From the NCBI RefSeq assembly GCF_014654785.1, contig NZ_BNBD01000010.1, positions 62,001-126,000 of the forward strand: 64,000 nt of DNA, written 5' to 3'. A model generated the notes under the pieces. It did not search any database. It was not told where the DNA came from and was given only the letters and a program-made list of their open reading frames with translations. Positions 42,666 through 50,933 of the stretch are shown piece by piece; position 1 is the stretch's first letter; every line of letters starts with the position of its first letter. Made by a program: the position numbers and the translations under genes. This DNA comes from Streptomyces mashuensis. GTDB lineage: Bacteria > Actinomycetota > Actinomycetes > Streptomycetales > Streptomycetaceae.

Positions 42666-44186
42666 ATGCACGGAACGCACGGGCCGTCAGCCCACCCGGT
42701 GTCCCCTGCCGTCCAGGTGACCCTGCTCACCGAGGGGACCTACCCGCACAGCCACGGAGGCGTCAGCGTCTGGTGCGACCAGCTCGTCCAGGGCATGCCC
42801 GACGTCGACTTCCGCGTCATCGCCGTCACCGGCACCGGCCGCGAGACGCCCGCCTGGACCCTGCCCGGCCACGTCCGGGACGTCACCACCCTGCCGCTGT
42901 GGGGCGCGCCGCCCGCCGGCCGCGTCCCGCGCGGCCGGGCCCTGCGCCGCTTCCTCACCGACTGGGAATGCTTCCTGCTGGCCCTGCTCGACCCCGAGCA
43001 GGAACACCACTTCCCGCCCGCCCTCTACCGGCTCGCCGACCACGCCACCGCCGGCACGCTCTTCCCGGCGCTGCGCGGCGAGCCCGCCGCCCGGCTGCTG
43101 GCCCGGCTGTGGAACCGGCCGCGGCTCGCCACCGCCGCCGCCCGGCCCACCCTGCACGACGCCCTGACCGCCACCGACCTGCTCGAACACGCCCTGCGCC
43201 CGCTCGCCGCACCACCACCCGCCGACGGCATCACCCACGCGGTCAGCGGCGGCCTGGCCACCCTTCCCGGCCTGGTCGCCCGGCACCGCCACGGCACGCC
43301 CTTCCTCCTCACCGAGCACGGCGTCTACCTCCGCGAGCGCTACCTCGGCTTCCGCGCCGAGCCGTACCGCTGGCCCGTCAAGGCGCTGATGCTCGGCCTC
43401 TTCCGGCAGCTCGCCGGTGAGGGCTACCGGCGGGCCGCGCTCGTCACGCCCGGCAACCGCTACAACCGCCGCTGGGAGGAGCACGGCGGCACCCCGCCCG
43501 ACCGCATCCGCACGGTCTACAACGGCGTGGACCCCGCCGCGTTCCCGCCCGCCGGGCCCGAGCCCGCCACGCCCACCCTCAGCTGGGCCGGCCGCGTCGA
43601 CCCCATCAAGGGCCTCGACACCCTCATCCGCGCCTTCGCCCTGGTCCGCGCCGAACTGCCCGATGCCCGGCTGCGCCTGTTCGGCGGCACCCCGCGCGGC
43701 GGCGAGGGCTACCGCACCGCCTGCGAGGACCTCGCCGCCTCGCTCGGCGTGGCCGACGCCGTCACCTTCGAGGGCCGCGTCGAGGACATCCGCGACGCCT
43801 ACGCCGCCGGCAACGTCGTCATGCTCTCCAGCATCAGCGAGGGCTTCCCCTTCACCCTCATCGAGGCCATGTCCTGCGGCCGCGCCACTGTGTCCACCGA
43901 CGTCGGCGGCGTCCGCGAGGCCGTCGGCGACACCGGCCTCGTCGTCCCGCCCCGGGACCCCGAGGCCATGGCCCGCGCCGCACTGGACCTGCTGCACGAC
44001 GGCGAGCTGCGCGCCCGCATGGGCGAGGCCGCCCGGCTGCGCGTCGTCGAGCAGTTCACGCTGCGCCGGACCATCGACGCGTTCCGCGGCATCTACCACG
44101 AGCTCGCCCGGCCGGCGCTGCCCGTGCGCGACCCGCTGTCCCGTCCCGTGCCCGCCATGGCCCTGGCCGCGGGAGGCGTACGGTGA
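42666..44186 (+). CDS. pelF: PelF-like GT4 glycosyltransferase (DUF3492)
   Basis: 506 residues from the ATG at 42666 (GGAGAG about 11 bases upstream); a longer reading from 42324 overlaps the deacetylase and is rejected. N-terminal DUF3492 start VTLLTEGTYPHSHGGVSVWC, then a GT-B fold: VYNGVDPAAFPP, LSWAGRVDPIKGLDTLIRAF, and the nucleotide-sugar Glu motif SISEGFPFTLIEAMSCGR. PelF of Pseudomonas makes the GalNAc-rich Pel polymer; fungal Gtb3 has a related domain. No membrane helices, so it should work with the polytopic protein downstream (4-base overlap). Confidence 0.85.
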   Translation: MHGTHGPSAHPVSPAVQVTLLTEGTYPHSHGGVSVWCDQLVQGMPDVDFRVIAVTGTGRETPAWTLPGHVRDVTTLPLWGAPPAGRVPRGRALRRFLTDWECFLLALLDPEQEHHFPPALYRLADHATAGTLFPALRGEPAARLLARLWNRPRLATAAARPTLHDALTATDLLEHALRPLAAPPPADGITHAVSGGLATLPGLVARHRHGTPFLLTEHGVYLRERYLGFRAEPYRWPVKALMLGLFRQLAGEGYRRAALVTPGNRYNRRWEEHGGTPPDRIRTVYNGVDPAAFPPAGPEPATPTLSWAGRVDPIKGLDTLIRAFALVRAELPDARLRLFGGTPRGGEGYRTACEDLAASLGVADAVTFEGRVEDIRDAYAAGNVVMLSSISEGFPFTLIEAMSCGRATVSTDVGGVREAVGDTGLVVPPRDPEAMARAALDLLHDGELRARMGEAARLRVVEQFTLRRTIDAFRGIYHELARPALPVRDPLSRPVPAMALAAGGVR

Positions 44187-45631
44187 GCGGACTGCTGCGC
44201 CTCGTGCCGGACCACCCCGGTCCGGTCCACGACCTCGCCGCCCCCGCCCGGCCCCGGACCGGGCCCCGGTGGGCCGCCGACCCGGTGGACGAACTCGCCG
44301 CGGAGCTGGCCGGCGTGTGCGCCGCCGCCGTCCACCCCGACGAGATAGCCGCCGTCCTGGAGGCCGACGGGCTGACCGGCGAGCAGATCACCGAACGCTA
44401 CGGGCGCGCCGACGCCTTCGCGCTGGCCGCCGAGCTCTTCGACCGGGTGCCGCGCGCCCACCCCGAACCCCCGCCCGTGCCCGACCCGTGGCAGGTGCGG
44501 CCCGGCCGGTTCGCGCTGCGCTCGCTGGTCTTCACCCTGCCCGGCCTGGGCTACGCCCTCGCCGCGCCGCTCCTCGCCGGCCCGCCCGGCGCCCACGGGC
44601 TGCCCGTCGGCACCGGCGCGCTGGTGGCCTCGGCGGTGACGGCCTGGACGTGGAACCAGGCGCTCGCGCACCGCGCCTACGTCCGCCTGGCCGCCGGCGG
44701 CCGCCGGGCCGCCGCCCGCTGCCTGGCCGTGGGCGCCCCGCTCGGCGCGCTCGTGGCCACCGGCGCGGCCCTGGCCCTGCCGTCCGTTCCGCCCGGCGTG
44801 GCCGCCTTCGCCGCCGGGCAGGCGCTCTACCTGGCCGCCGCCACCGCCCTGCTGGTGCTCGGTCACGAACGGCTGCTGCTGCTCGCCCTCGTGCCCACCG
44901 CCGCCGGCGGAGCCGCCGCGCACGCGGTGCCGCTGCCGGCGGCGGCCGGCCCCGTCCTGCTGCTCGCCACGGAGGCCGGCGCGCTCTTCGCCGCCGGCTA
45001 CGCGGTCCTGCGCACCCGGCGCGAGACCCCGCCACCGTCCGGGCCGCTGCCACCGCTGACCGCGTCCCTGCCGTACGGCCTGTTCGGCCTGGGCTGCGCG
45101 GGGCTGACCACCGTCGCGGCCCTCGGCGACGCCGTCACCGGCCGCGGCACCGGCGGCTGCGCGGCGTCCGTCCTCGCGCTCACCCTCAGCATGGGCGCCG
45201 CCGAATGGCTGCTGTACCGCGTCCGCAGCCGCTCCCTGGCGGCGCTGGGCGCCTCCGTCACCACCGGCGGGCTGCTGCTCCGGGCGGCCGGCGTGCTCGC
45301 CGCCGCCCTCACCGGCTATCTCGTCCTGCTCGCCGCCCTCGCCCTGGCGGCCGGTGTCCTGTGGCCCCCGGGCCCCGGCCCCCTGGCCCCGCGGCTGGTG
45401 GCGCTGCTCGCCCTGGGCGCCGTGCTGTGGGCCGGTCTGCTGCTCCAGGCGTACGGCGTCGCCTGGCTGCCCGCGCTGCTGTGCGCCGCCGCGGCCGGCA
45501 CCGAGACCACCGTCCTGTTCCTGGGCGCCGCGTCACCCCTCACCGCCCAGGCCATGACCTGTACCGGCGCGGCGGCCGCGCTGCTGGCCGCCGCCACCGT
45601 CCTGCTCGGACGGCTCACCACGCACCGCTGA
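44183..45631 (+). CDS. Polytopic membrane protein partner of the GT4 enzyme (PelG-like role?)
   Basis: 482 residues, GTG overlapping the GT4 stop. A cytoplasmic N-terminal domain of about 110 residues (DELAAELAGVCAAAVHPDEI, then VLEADGLTGEQITERYGRAD) precedes about 11-12 membrane helices starting at RFALRSLVFTLPGLGYALAA. Size and position suit a flippase or synthase-channel such as PelG, but I see no firm sequence signature of that family. Translational coupling with the GT4 gene argues for a polymerisation-export complex. Very Ala/Leu/Gly-rich membrane part. Confidence 0.6.
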   Translation: MSGLLRLVPDHPGPVHDLAAPARPRTGPRWAADPVDELAAELAGVCAAAVHPDEIAAVLEADGLTGEQITERYGRADAFALAAELFDRVPRAHPEPPPVPDPWQVRPGRFALRSLVFTLPGLGYALAAPLLAGPPGAHGLPVGTGALVASAVTAWTWNQALAHRAYVRLAAGGRRAAARCLAVGAPLGALVATGAALALPSVPPGVAAFAAGQALYLAAATALLVLGHERLLLLALVPTAAGGAAAHAVPLPAAAGPVLLLATEAGALFAAGYAVLRTRRETPPPSGPLPPLTASLPYGLFGLGCAGLTTVAALGDAVTGRGTGGCAASVLALTLSMGAAEWLLYRVRSRSLAALGASVTTGGLLLRAAGVLAAALTGYLVLLAALALAAGVLWPPGPGPLAPRLVALLALGAVLWAGLLLQAYGVAWLPALLCAAAAGTETTVLFLGAASPLTAQAMTCTGAAAALLAAATVLLGRLTTHR

Positions 45632-45735
45632 CCTTCTCTTTCCTGCTCCTTCCTGCACCGCCGCGGAACAGCGCCACCGCCGCACCACCGTCCCCGCACG
45701 GCACCACCACGCCCTCTCCCAAGAAGGAGACCCGC

Positions 45736-46737
45736 ATGACCGACCGCCCGCTCGTCGCCGTCACCGGCGCCGAGGGATTCATCGGCTCCCACCTCACCGA
45801 GGCGCTCGTCGCCGACGGCCACCGCGTCCGCGCGATGGTGCAGTACAACTCCTTCTCCTCCTTCGGCTGGCTGGAGGACCTGCCGCCGGAGGTCATGGAA
45901 CACGTCGAGGTCGTCCTCGGCGACGTCCGCGACCCCGGCTCCGTGCAGGGCCTGGTCACCGGCGCCGAGACCGTGTACCACCTGGCCGCGCTCATCGCGA
46001 TCCCGTACTCCTACCGCGCCCCGCACAGCTACGTGGAGACCAACGTCACCGGCACCCTCAACGTCCTGGAGGCCGTCCGCCACCTCGGTGTGCCGCGCCT
46101 GGTCCACACCTCCACCAGCGAGACGTACGGCACCGCGCAGACCGTGCCCATCACCGAGGACCACCCCATCAACACCCAGTCGCCCTACGCCGCCTCCAAG
46201 GCCGGCGGCGACCGCCTCGCCGACAGCTACCACGCCAGCTTCGGCCTCCCCGTCGTCACCCTCCGTCCCTTCAACACCTTCGGCCCCCGGCAGTCCATGC
46301 GCGCCGTCATCCCCACCGTCATCGGCCAGATCGCCGCCGGACAACAGGTCATCACCCTCGGCGACCTGCGCCCCACCCGCGACTTCAGCTACGTCGCGGA
46401 CACGGTGGCCGCCTTCCGCGCCGTGGGCACCGCACCCGCCGACGCCGTCCTCGGCCGCACCTTCAACTCCGGCACCGGCGAGGAGATCTCCGTCGGCGAC
46501 CTGGTGGGCCTCATCGCCAAGATCATGGACGCCGACGTCGAGGTCCGGCCGGACCCCGCCCGCGTCCGCCCCGCCGACTCCGAGGTCATGCGGCTGGTCT
46601 GCGACTCCTCCCGGCTGCGCGCCGCCACCGGCTGGGCCCCCGCCCACACCCTGGAGGAGGGCCTGCGCCGCACCGTCGCCTTCTTCCGCGCCCCGGAGAA
46701 CCTCGCCCGCTACAAGACCGGCATCTACAACGTCTGA
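45736..46737 (+). CDS. NAD-dependent NDP-sugar 4,6-dehydratase/epimerase (LegB-like SDR)
   Basis: 333 residues, ATG with AAGGAGA 6 bases upstream. Extended SDR: GAEGFIGSHLTEALV at the N terminus, YNSFSSFGWLEDL (typical of LegB-type enzymes), HLAALIAIPYSYRAPHSYVE, catalytic STSETYGTAQ and SPYAASKAGGDRLADSY (YxxxK), LRPFNTFGPRQS. LegB-like members make 4-keto-6-deoxy sugars from UDP- or GDP-GlcNAc; simple 4-epimerase activity is possible. It stands 104 bases after the membrane protein gene and begins a three-gene sugar-nucleotide block. Confidence 0.82.
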   Translation: MTDRPLVAVTGAEGFIGSHLTEALVADGHRVRAMVQYNSFSSFGWLEDLPPEVMEHVEVVLGDVRDPGSVQGLVTGAETVYHLAALIAIPYSYRAPHSYVETNVTGTLNVLEAVRHLGVPRLVHTSTSETYGTAQTVPITEDHPINTQSPYAASKAGGDRLADSYHASFGLPVVTLRPFNTFGPRQSMRAVIPTVIGQIAAGQQVITLGDLRPTRDFSYVADTVAAFRAVGTAPADAVLGRTFNSGTGEEISVGDLVGLIAKIMDADVEVRPDPARVRPADSEVMRLVCDSSRLRAATGWAPAHTLEEGLRRTVAFFRAPENLARYKTGIYNV

Positions 46738-46775
46738 CCGCGCCCCCCGTCACCCAGCAGAGAGGACCCGCAGCC

Positions 46776-47489
46776 ATGCACGCAGTCATCCTCGCCGGAG
46801 GCAAGGGCGTCCGGCTCCGCCCCTACACCACCGCCCTGCCCAAGCCGCTGGTGCCCATCGGCGACCAGCACGCCATCCTCGAGATCGTCATGCGCCAGCT
46901 CGCCGGCGCCGGCTTCACCTCCTGCACCCTGGCCATCGGCCACCTCGGCCACATCATCCGCGCCTACGTCGGCGACGGCTCCCAATGGGGGCTGAGAGTC
47001 GACTACACCACCGAGGACAGCCCGCTGGGCACCATGGGCCCGCTGCTCACCATGACCGGCCGGCTCCCCGAGCACTTCCTCGTCATGAACGGCGACATCC
47101 TCACCGACCTCGACTTCGGCGACGTGCTGCGCGCCCACGTCGCCTCCGCCGCCCCGCTGACCATCGCCACCTACGCCCGCAAGGTCCACATCGACTTCGG
47201 CGTGCTCACCACCGACTCCGGCCGCGTCGTCGGCTTCGCCGAGAAGCCCAGCATGGACTACCGCGTCTCCATGGGCGTCTACGGCGTCACCCGCACCGCC
47301 CTCGACCGCTACACGCCCGGCCTCCCGCTCGGCTTCGACGAGCTCGTCCTCGACCTGCTGGACGCCGGCACCCCGCCCAACGCCTACGAGTTCGAGGGGT
47401 ACTGGCTCGACATCGGGCGCCCCGACGACTACGACCGGGCCAACGCCGAGTTCCCCGTCCACCGCGACCTCCTCATCAAGGGAGCGTGA
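46776..47489 (+). CDS. Sugar-1-phosphate nucleotidyltransferase
   Basis: 237 residues, ATG with AGAGGA 9 bases upstream. Nucleotidyltransferase fold of the RmlA/ManC type: MHAVILAGGKGVRLRPYTTA with the pyrophosphorylase motif, LPKPLVPIGDQHAILEIVMR, EDSPLGTMGPLLTM, VMNGDILTDLDFGDVL (metal-binding Asp) and FAEKPSM. It lacks a C-terminal beta-helix, so it only activates the sugar. It should supply the NDP-sugar to the adjacent dehydratase and reductase. Nucleotide (dTTP, GTP, CTP, UTP) not decidable. Confidence 0.87.
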   Translation: MHAVILAGGKGVRLRPYTTALPKPLVPIGDQHAILEIVMRQLAGAGFTSCTLAIGHLGHIIRAYVGDGSQWGLRVDYTTEDSPLGTMGPLLTMTGRLPEHFLVMNGDILTDLDFGDVLRAHVASAAPLTIATYARKVHIDFGVLTTDSGRVVGFAEKPSMDYRVSMGVYGVTRTALDRYTPGLPLGFDELVLDLLDAGTPPNAYEFEGYWLDIGRPDDYDRANAEFPVHRDLLIKGA

Positions 47490-47498
47490 CCGGTACCC

Positions 47499-48425
47499 AT
47501 GCGCGTCCTCGTCCTGGGGGCCACCGGCTTCCTGGGCCGGCACACCGCCGACCGCCTGCGCGCCCTCCCGGGCGTGCGGGTGCTCGCCGGCGGCCGGTCA
47601 CCCGCCGGCGGCCCCGTCGATGTCCACGCCGACCTGGCCGGCGCCGACGTGCCCGGCCTCGCCGCCGCGCTGCGCGCCGCCGCCCCCGACGCCGTCGTCA
47701 ACTGTGCCGGCGCCGTCGCCGGCGGCCCCGTCGAGCTCACCGCCCTCAACGCCCGCGGCCCCGCGGTCCTGTGCGAGGCGCTGCTGCGGGCCGCACCCGG
47801 CGCCCGCCTCGTCCACCTGGGCTCGGCCGCCGAGTACGGCCCCGCCGACGGACGGCGGCCCGCCACCGAGACCGGCCCCGCCCGGCCCCTCGGCCTGTAC
47901 GGCGCGAGCAAGCTCGCCGGCACCCTCGCGGTGACCGGCTCCGGCCTGGACGCCGTCGTCCTGCGGGTGTTCAACCCCGTCGGCCCCGGCGCCCCGGCCG
48001 CCTCCCTGCCCGGCCGGCTCGCCCGCGAGCTGCGCCGGGCCGCACCGGGGGAGCGGGTGCGCACCGGCGACCTGTCCGCGCACCGCGACTTCCTCGACGC
48101 CCGCGACCTCGCCGAGGCCGTCGCCCTCGCCGTCACCGCCCCCGGCCCGCTGCCGCCGGTCCTCAACGCCGGCAGCGGCACCGCCCGCCCGGTACGGGAC
48201 GTCGCCGGGGCCCTGCTGCGCGCCGCCGGCCGCCCCGGGCCCACCGCGGACCACATCGCGGAGGACGGCGACGGCTCCCCGCGCTCGGCCGCCGTGCCCT
48301 GGCAGTGCGCCGACGTCACCGCCACCGGCCGGGCGCTCGGCTGGGCGCCGCGCCGCACCCTGGAGGAGTCCCTCGCCGACCTGTGGGCCACCACCGCCCC
48401 ACCGGTGACGGAGGCCGCACCGTGA
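47499..48425 (+). CDS. SDR-family NDP-sugar reductase/epimerase
   Basis: 308 residues, ATG at 47499, 9 bases after the previous stop. Short GxxGxxG start VLVLGATGFLGRHTADRL; LVHLGSAAEYGP; the YxxxK motif LYGASKLAGTLAV; LRVFNPVGPGAPAASLPGRL. Pattern resembles GDP-4-keto-6-deoxymannose reductases and dTDP-4-dehydrorhamnose-type enzymes. It would complete a nucleotidyltransferase, 4,6-dehydratase, 4-reductase set, giving a 6-deoxy sugar for the polymer. The stop overlaps the spherulin-like gene start (GTGA). Confidence 0.8.
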   Translation: MRVLVLGATGFLGRHTADRLRALPGVRVLAGGRSPAGGPVDVHADLAGADVPGLAAALRAAAPDAVVNCAGAVAGGPVELTALNARGPAVLCEALLRAAPGARLVHLGSAAEYGPADGRRPATETGPARPLGLYGASKLAGTLAVTGSGLDAVVLRVFNPVGPGAPAASLPGRLARELRRAAPGERVRTGDLSAHRDFLDARDLAEAVALAVTAPGPLPPVLNAGSGTARPVRDVAGALLRAAGRPGPTADHIAEDGDGSPRSAAVPWQCADVTATGRALGWAPRRTLEESLADLWATTAPPVTEAAP

Positions 48426-49129
48426 CCGGAACTCCCGCCTCGGTGCCGCCGGAGCCCGTACAGCGGTTGCTCGTGCCGCTGTACGCCCACCCCGGGGCGC
48501 ACCCCGCCGAATGGGCCGCCGTGGCCCGGGCCGCAGGCCGCGTCCACGCCGTCGTGCTCAACGTGGCCGACGGCCCCGGCGACCGGCCCGACCCCGCCTT
48601 CACCGACGCCGCCCGCCGCCTGCGCGCGGCCGGTGTACGGGTGCTGGGCTACGCCGACACCGCGTACGGCCGCCGCCCGCCCCGCGCCGTGGCCGCCGAC
48701 ATCCGCCGGCACCGCCGCTGGTACCGCGTGGACGGGGTCTTCCTCGACCAGGTCTCGGCCCGCGCCGCGCTCCTGCCCCGCTACCGGGGGCTGGTCCTGA
48801 CGGCCCGCCTGCTCGGCGCCCGCACCACCGTCCTCAACCCCGGCACCCACCCCGACCCGGGCTACGCCGACCTGGCCGACCTGCTGGTCACCTTCGAGGG
48901 CACCTGGGAGGACCACCGCCGCCTCACCGTCCCCGCCTGGACCGCGGGCCACCCGCCGGAGCGCTTCTGCCACCTGGTCCACGGGGTGCCCGCCGACCGG
49001 GCCGGCGAGGTGGCCCGCACCGCCGGCGCCCTGGGCGCCGGCGTGCACTGCGCCGTGCCGGGCGGCGGCCCCAACCCCTGGCGCACGGCGCCGCTGGGCA
49101 CCGCCACGACCACGGAGGCCGCACGGTGA
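48422..49129 (+). CDS. Spherulation-specific family 4 (Sph3/GH135-like) protein
   Basis: 235 residues, GTG overlapping the SDR stop by 4 bases. TIM-barrel pattern of the spherulin-4 family: RLLVPLYAHPGAHPAEWAAV, VHAVVLNVADGPGDRPD, AGVRVLGYADTAYGRRP, WYRVDGVFLDQVSA, TTVLNPGTHPDPGYADLADL, LVTFEGTWEDH, FCHLVHGVP. Aspergillus Sph3 is a GH135 galactosaminidase needed for galactosaminogalactan production. No signal peptide or membrane segment is present, so it would be cytoplasmic unless the start is misplaced. Translationally coupled to the GH114 gene behind it. Confidence 0.8.
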   Translation: MTGTPASVPPEPVQRLLVPLYAHPGAHPAEWAAVARAAGRVHAVVLNVADGPGDRPDPAFTDAARRLRAAGVRVLGYADTAYGRRPPRAVAADIRRHRRWYRVDGVFLDQVSARAALLPRYRGLVLTARLLGARTTVLNPGTHPDPGYADLADLLVTFEGTWEDHRRLTVPAWTAGHPPERFCHLVHGVPADRAGEVARTAGALGAGVHCAVPGGGPNPWRTAPLGTATTTEAAR

Positions 49130-49995
49130 CGCGACGCCACCCACGGGCCGGGCTGCTCACCGCCGCCCTCCTGCTCCTCCTGACCGGCTGCGCCGGCGGT
49201 CAGGACGGCGACGACGAGGCGGAGGAGCACCCCTCGCAGCAGCCGACGGCCCCGTCCGCCACCGCCCCGCCGTCCGCCACCGGTTCACCCGGCCCCCGCT
49301 GGCAGCCACGGCCCGGCACGCGCTGGCAGTGGCAGCTCGGCGGCAGCGTCGACACCGGCGTGGACGCCCCCGTCTACGACATCGACGGCTTCGAGAACTC
49401 CGCGGAGACGGTGGCCCGGCTGCACGCCCGCGGCCGCAAGGTCATCTGCTACGTCAACGCGGGGGCCTGGGAGGACTTCCGGCCCGATCAGCGCCGCTTC
49501 CCCAAGGAACTGCTCGGGAAGAAGAACAAGGGCTGGGACGGCGAGAAGTGGCTCGACATCCGCCGCCTGGACGTGCTGCGCCCGATCATGGCGGCACGGT
49601 TCGACATGTGCCGGCAGAAGGGGTTCGACGCGGTGGAACCCGATCTGACGGAGGGGTTCCGGAACCGCACCGGATTTCCGCTGACGGCGGGGGACCAGCT
49701 CGCCTTCAACCGGATGCTGGCGTCATTGGCCCATGAACGCGGTTTGTCGATCGGACTGAAGAACGACCTGGAACAGATTCCCCAGCTGGTCGACGACTTC
49801 GACTTCGCGGTGAACGAGCAGTGCGCTCAGTACGGCGAGTGCGAGCGGCTGACGCCCTTCATCAAAAAGGGCAAAGCGGTCTTCCATGTCGAATACGACC
49901 TGCCCACCGAGAAGTTCTGCGCCACCGCGCAGCGGCTCGGGCTCAGCTCGATGCGGAAGAAACTGGAACTCGACGCCTGGCGGCAGCCCTGTTGA
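49126..49995 (+). CDS. Lipoprotein GH114 endo-alpha-1,4-polygalactosaminidase
   Basis: 289 residues, GTG overlapping the previous stop. Lipobox LLTGC at about residues 18-22, then a Ser/Thr/Pro linker to about 60. GH114 barrel: RWQWQLGGSVDTGVDAPVYD, RGRKVICYVNAGAWEDFRPD, KGFDAVEPDLTEGF, RGLSIGLKNDLEQIPQLVDD, FAVNEQCAQYGEC, KAVFHVEYDL. The Asp/Glu in EPD and KND fit catalytic positions of Ega3-type enzymes. It should cut galactosamine-rich polymer at the outer membrane face, editing or releasing the polysaccharide made by the cluster. Last gene; G+C drops slightly in its second half. Confidence 0.88.
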   Translation: MTRRHPRAGLLTAALLLLLTGCAGGQDGDDEAEEHPSQQPTAPSATAPPSATGSPGPRWQPRPGTRWQWQLGGSVDTGVDAPVYDIDGFENSAETVARLHARGRKVICYVNAGAWEDFRPDQRRFPKELLGKKNKGWDGEKWLDIRRLDVLRPIMAARFDMCRQKGFDAVEPDLTEGFRNRTGFPLTAGDQLAFNRMLASLAHERGLSIGLKNDLEQIPQLVDDFDFAVNEQCAQYGECERLTPFIKKGKAVFHVEYDLPTEKFCATAQRLGLSSMRKKLELDAWRQPC

Positions 49996-50234
49996 CGAAG
50001 CCCCGCGGAACCTTCGATTCCATGCTCCGATTCCCCGTCATGACAAGGGTTTAAAGGCTGGTCAGGCCCTGAGGAAAGGAGCCGGTTCCGGCTTCCCCCC
50101 GGAAGTGAAGAAGTTCACAGAACGGCATCTCGGCTGCGGATTCGGGTGATTGATGGTGCAGGATCTCTCCCCGAACACAAGATCCCGTCAACCGGACGGG
50201 CCGCCCGGGCGGACGCCGAGTCCTGCCGCCGCCC
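49996..50234. other. Gene-free spacer after the polysaccharide cluster
   Basis: About 240 bases with lower G+C than the surroundings (for example tgacaagggtttaaagg near 50040). It holds the promoter for the riboswitch transcript but no gene. Together with the riboswitch the region lacks genes from 49996 to 50396. Confidence 0.6.
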
Positions 50235-50385
50235 CGGGTGCGGACCGAGTGTGATGGATCGGCAGGAGCGGGAGACCCGAGCAGTACGGACCACGAACGC
50301 GGTGGTCCTCGGGGTGAAGCCACACCGTGGCCGGGCAACTTCGCAGCCCGAACCCGACAGGTCATCTTTCGCAGGCGGATGCCGA
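50235..50385 (+). ncRNA. c-di-AMP (ydaO/yuaA) riboswitch
   Basis: The leader has the ydaO-type landmarks in order: gatcggcaggagcgggagac near 50257, cctcggggtgaagcc near 50307, and the highly conserved 3' module gcccgaacccgacaggtcat near 50346 followed by ctttcgcaggcgg. In Streptomyces this class sits before cell-wall hydrolase genes, as here. Binding of c-di-AMP is expected to turn the downstream gene off. Ends approximate. Confidence 0.88.
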
Positions 50386-50396
50386 AGGGCTTAGGC

Positions 50397-50870
50397 ATGT
50401 CCGCATTGCCTCGAATACCCGCGCTCGCTTCCCGGGCCGCCACCGCGTCGGCCCTCACCGCGGCCACCCTGGCCGCCTCCGTGCTCGTCCCGGGCCTCGC
50501 CGCCGACGCCCAGGCCGCCACCGCCGGCGAGCAGGCGCTCAAGGTCGCCGCCGCCAAGCAGGGCTCGCCCTACCAGTGGGGCGCCGCCGGCCCCAACCGC
50601 TTCGACTGCTCGGGCCTGACCCAGTACTCGTTCAAGCGCGTCGGCAAGACCCTCCCGCGCACGGCGCAGAGCCAGTACAACTCCACCCGCCACATCTCCG
50701 GCGGCTCCCGCCAGACCGGCGACCTGGTGTTCTTCCACTCCGGCAGCAACGTCTACCACGTGGGGATCTACGCGGGTAACAACAAGATCTGGCACGCCCC
50801 CAAGCCGGGCACCACCGTCCGGCTGGAGAAGATCTGGACGAACAGCGTCTGGTACGGCCGCGTGCGCTAG
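50397..50870 (+). CDS. Secreted NlpC/P60 peptidoglycan endopeptidase
   Basis: 157 residues, ATG at 50397, 12 bases after the riboswitch 3' module. Signal peptide at about 1-40 (TAATLAASVLVPGLAADAQA). Single NlpC/P60 domain: GSPYQWGAAGPNRFDCSGLT with the catalytic Cys, DLVFFHSGSNVYHVGIYAG with the catalytic His, and KIWHAPKPGTTV. No binding domains, so a minimal cell-wall hydrolase, probably cutting between D-Glu and Lys/DAP in stem peptides. Controlled by c-di-AMP through the upstream riboswitch. Confidence 0.93.
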   Translation: MSALPRIPALASRAATASALTAATLAASVLVPGLAADAQAATAGEQALKVAAAKQGSPYQWGAAGPNRFDCSGLTQYSFKRVGKTLPRTAQSQYNSTRHISGGSRQTGDLVFFHSGSNVYHVGIYAGNNKIWHAPKPGTTVRLEKIWTNSVWYGRVR

Positions 50871-50893
50871 CCCACGGCCGCCCGCACCACATG

Positions 50894-50933
50894 CCCCGCC
50901 CGCCGCGTCGCTACCGCGACCGGCCGGGCGGGG
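50894..50933. terminator. Large hairpin between convergent genes
   Basis: ccccgcccg and cgggcgggg pair around an inner stem gtcgc-tacc-gcgac, between the NlpC/P60 gene and the end of the convergent MFS gene (stop at 50911). Bidirectional terminator. Confidence 0.6.
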
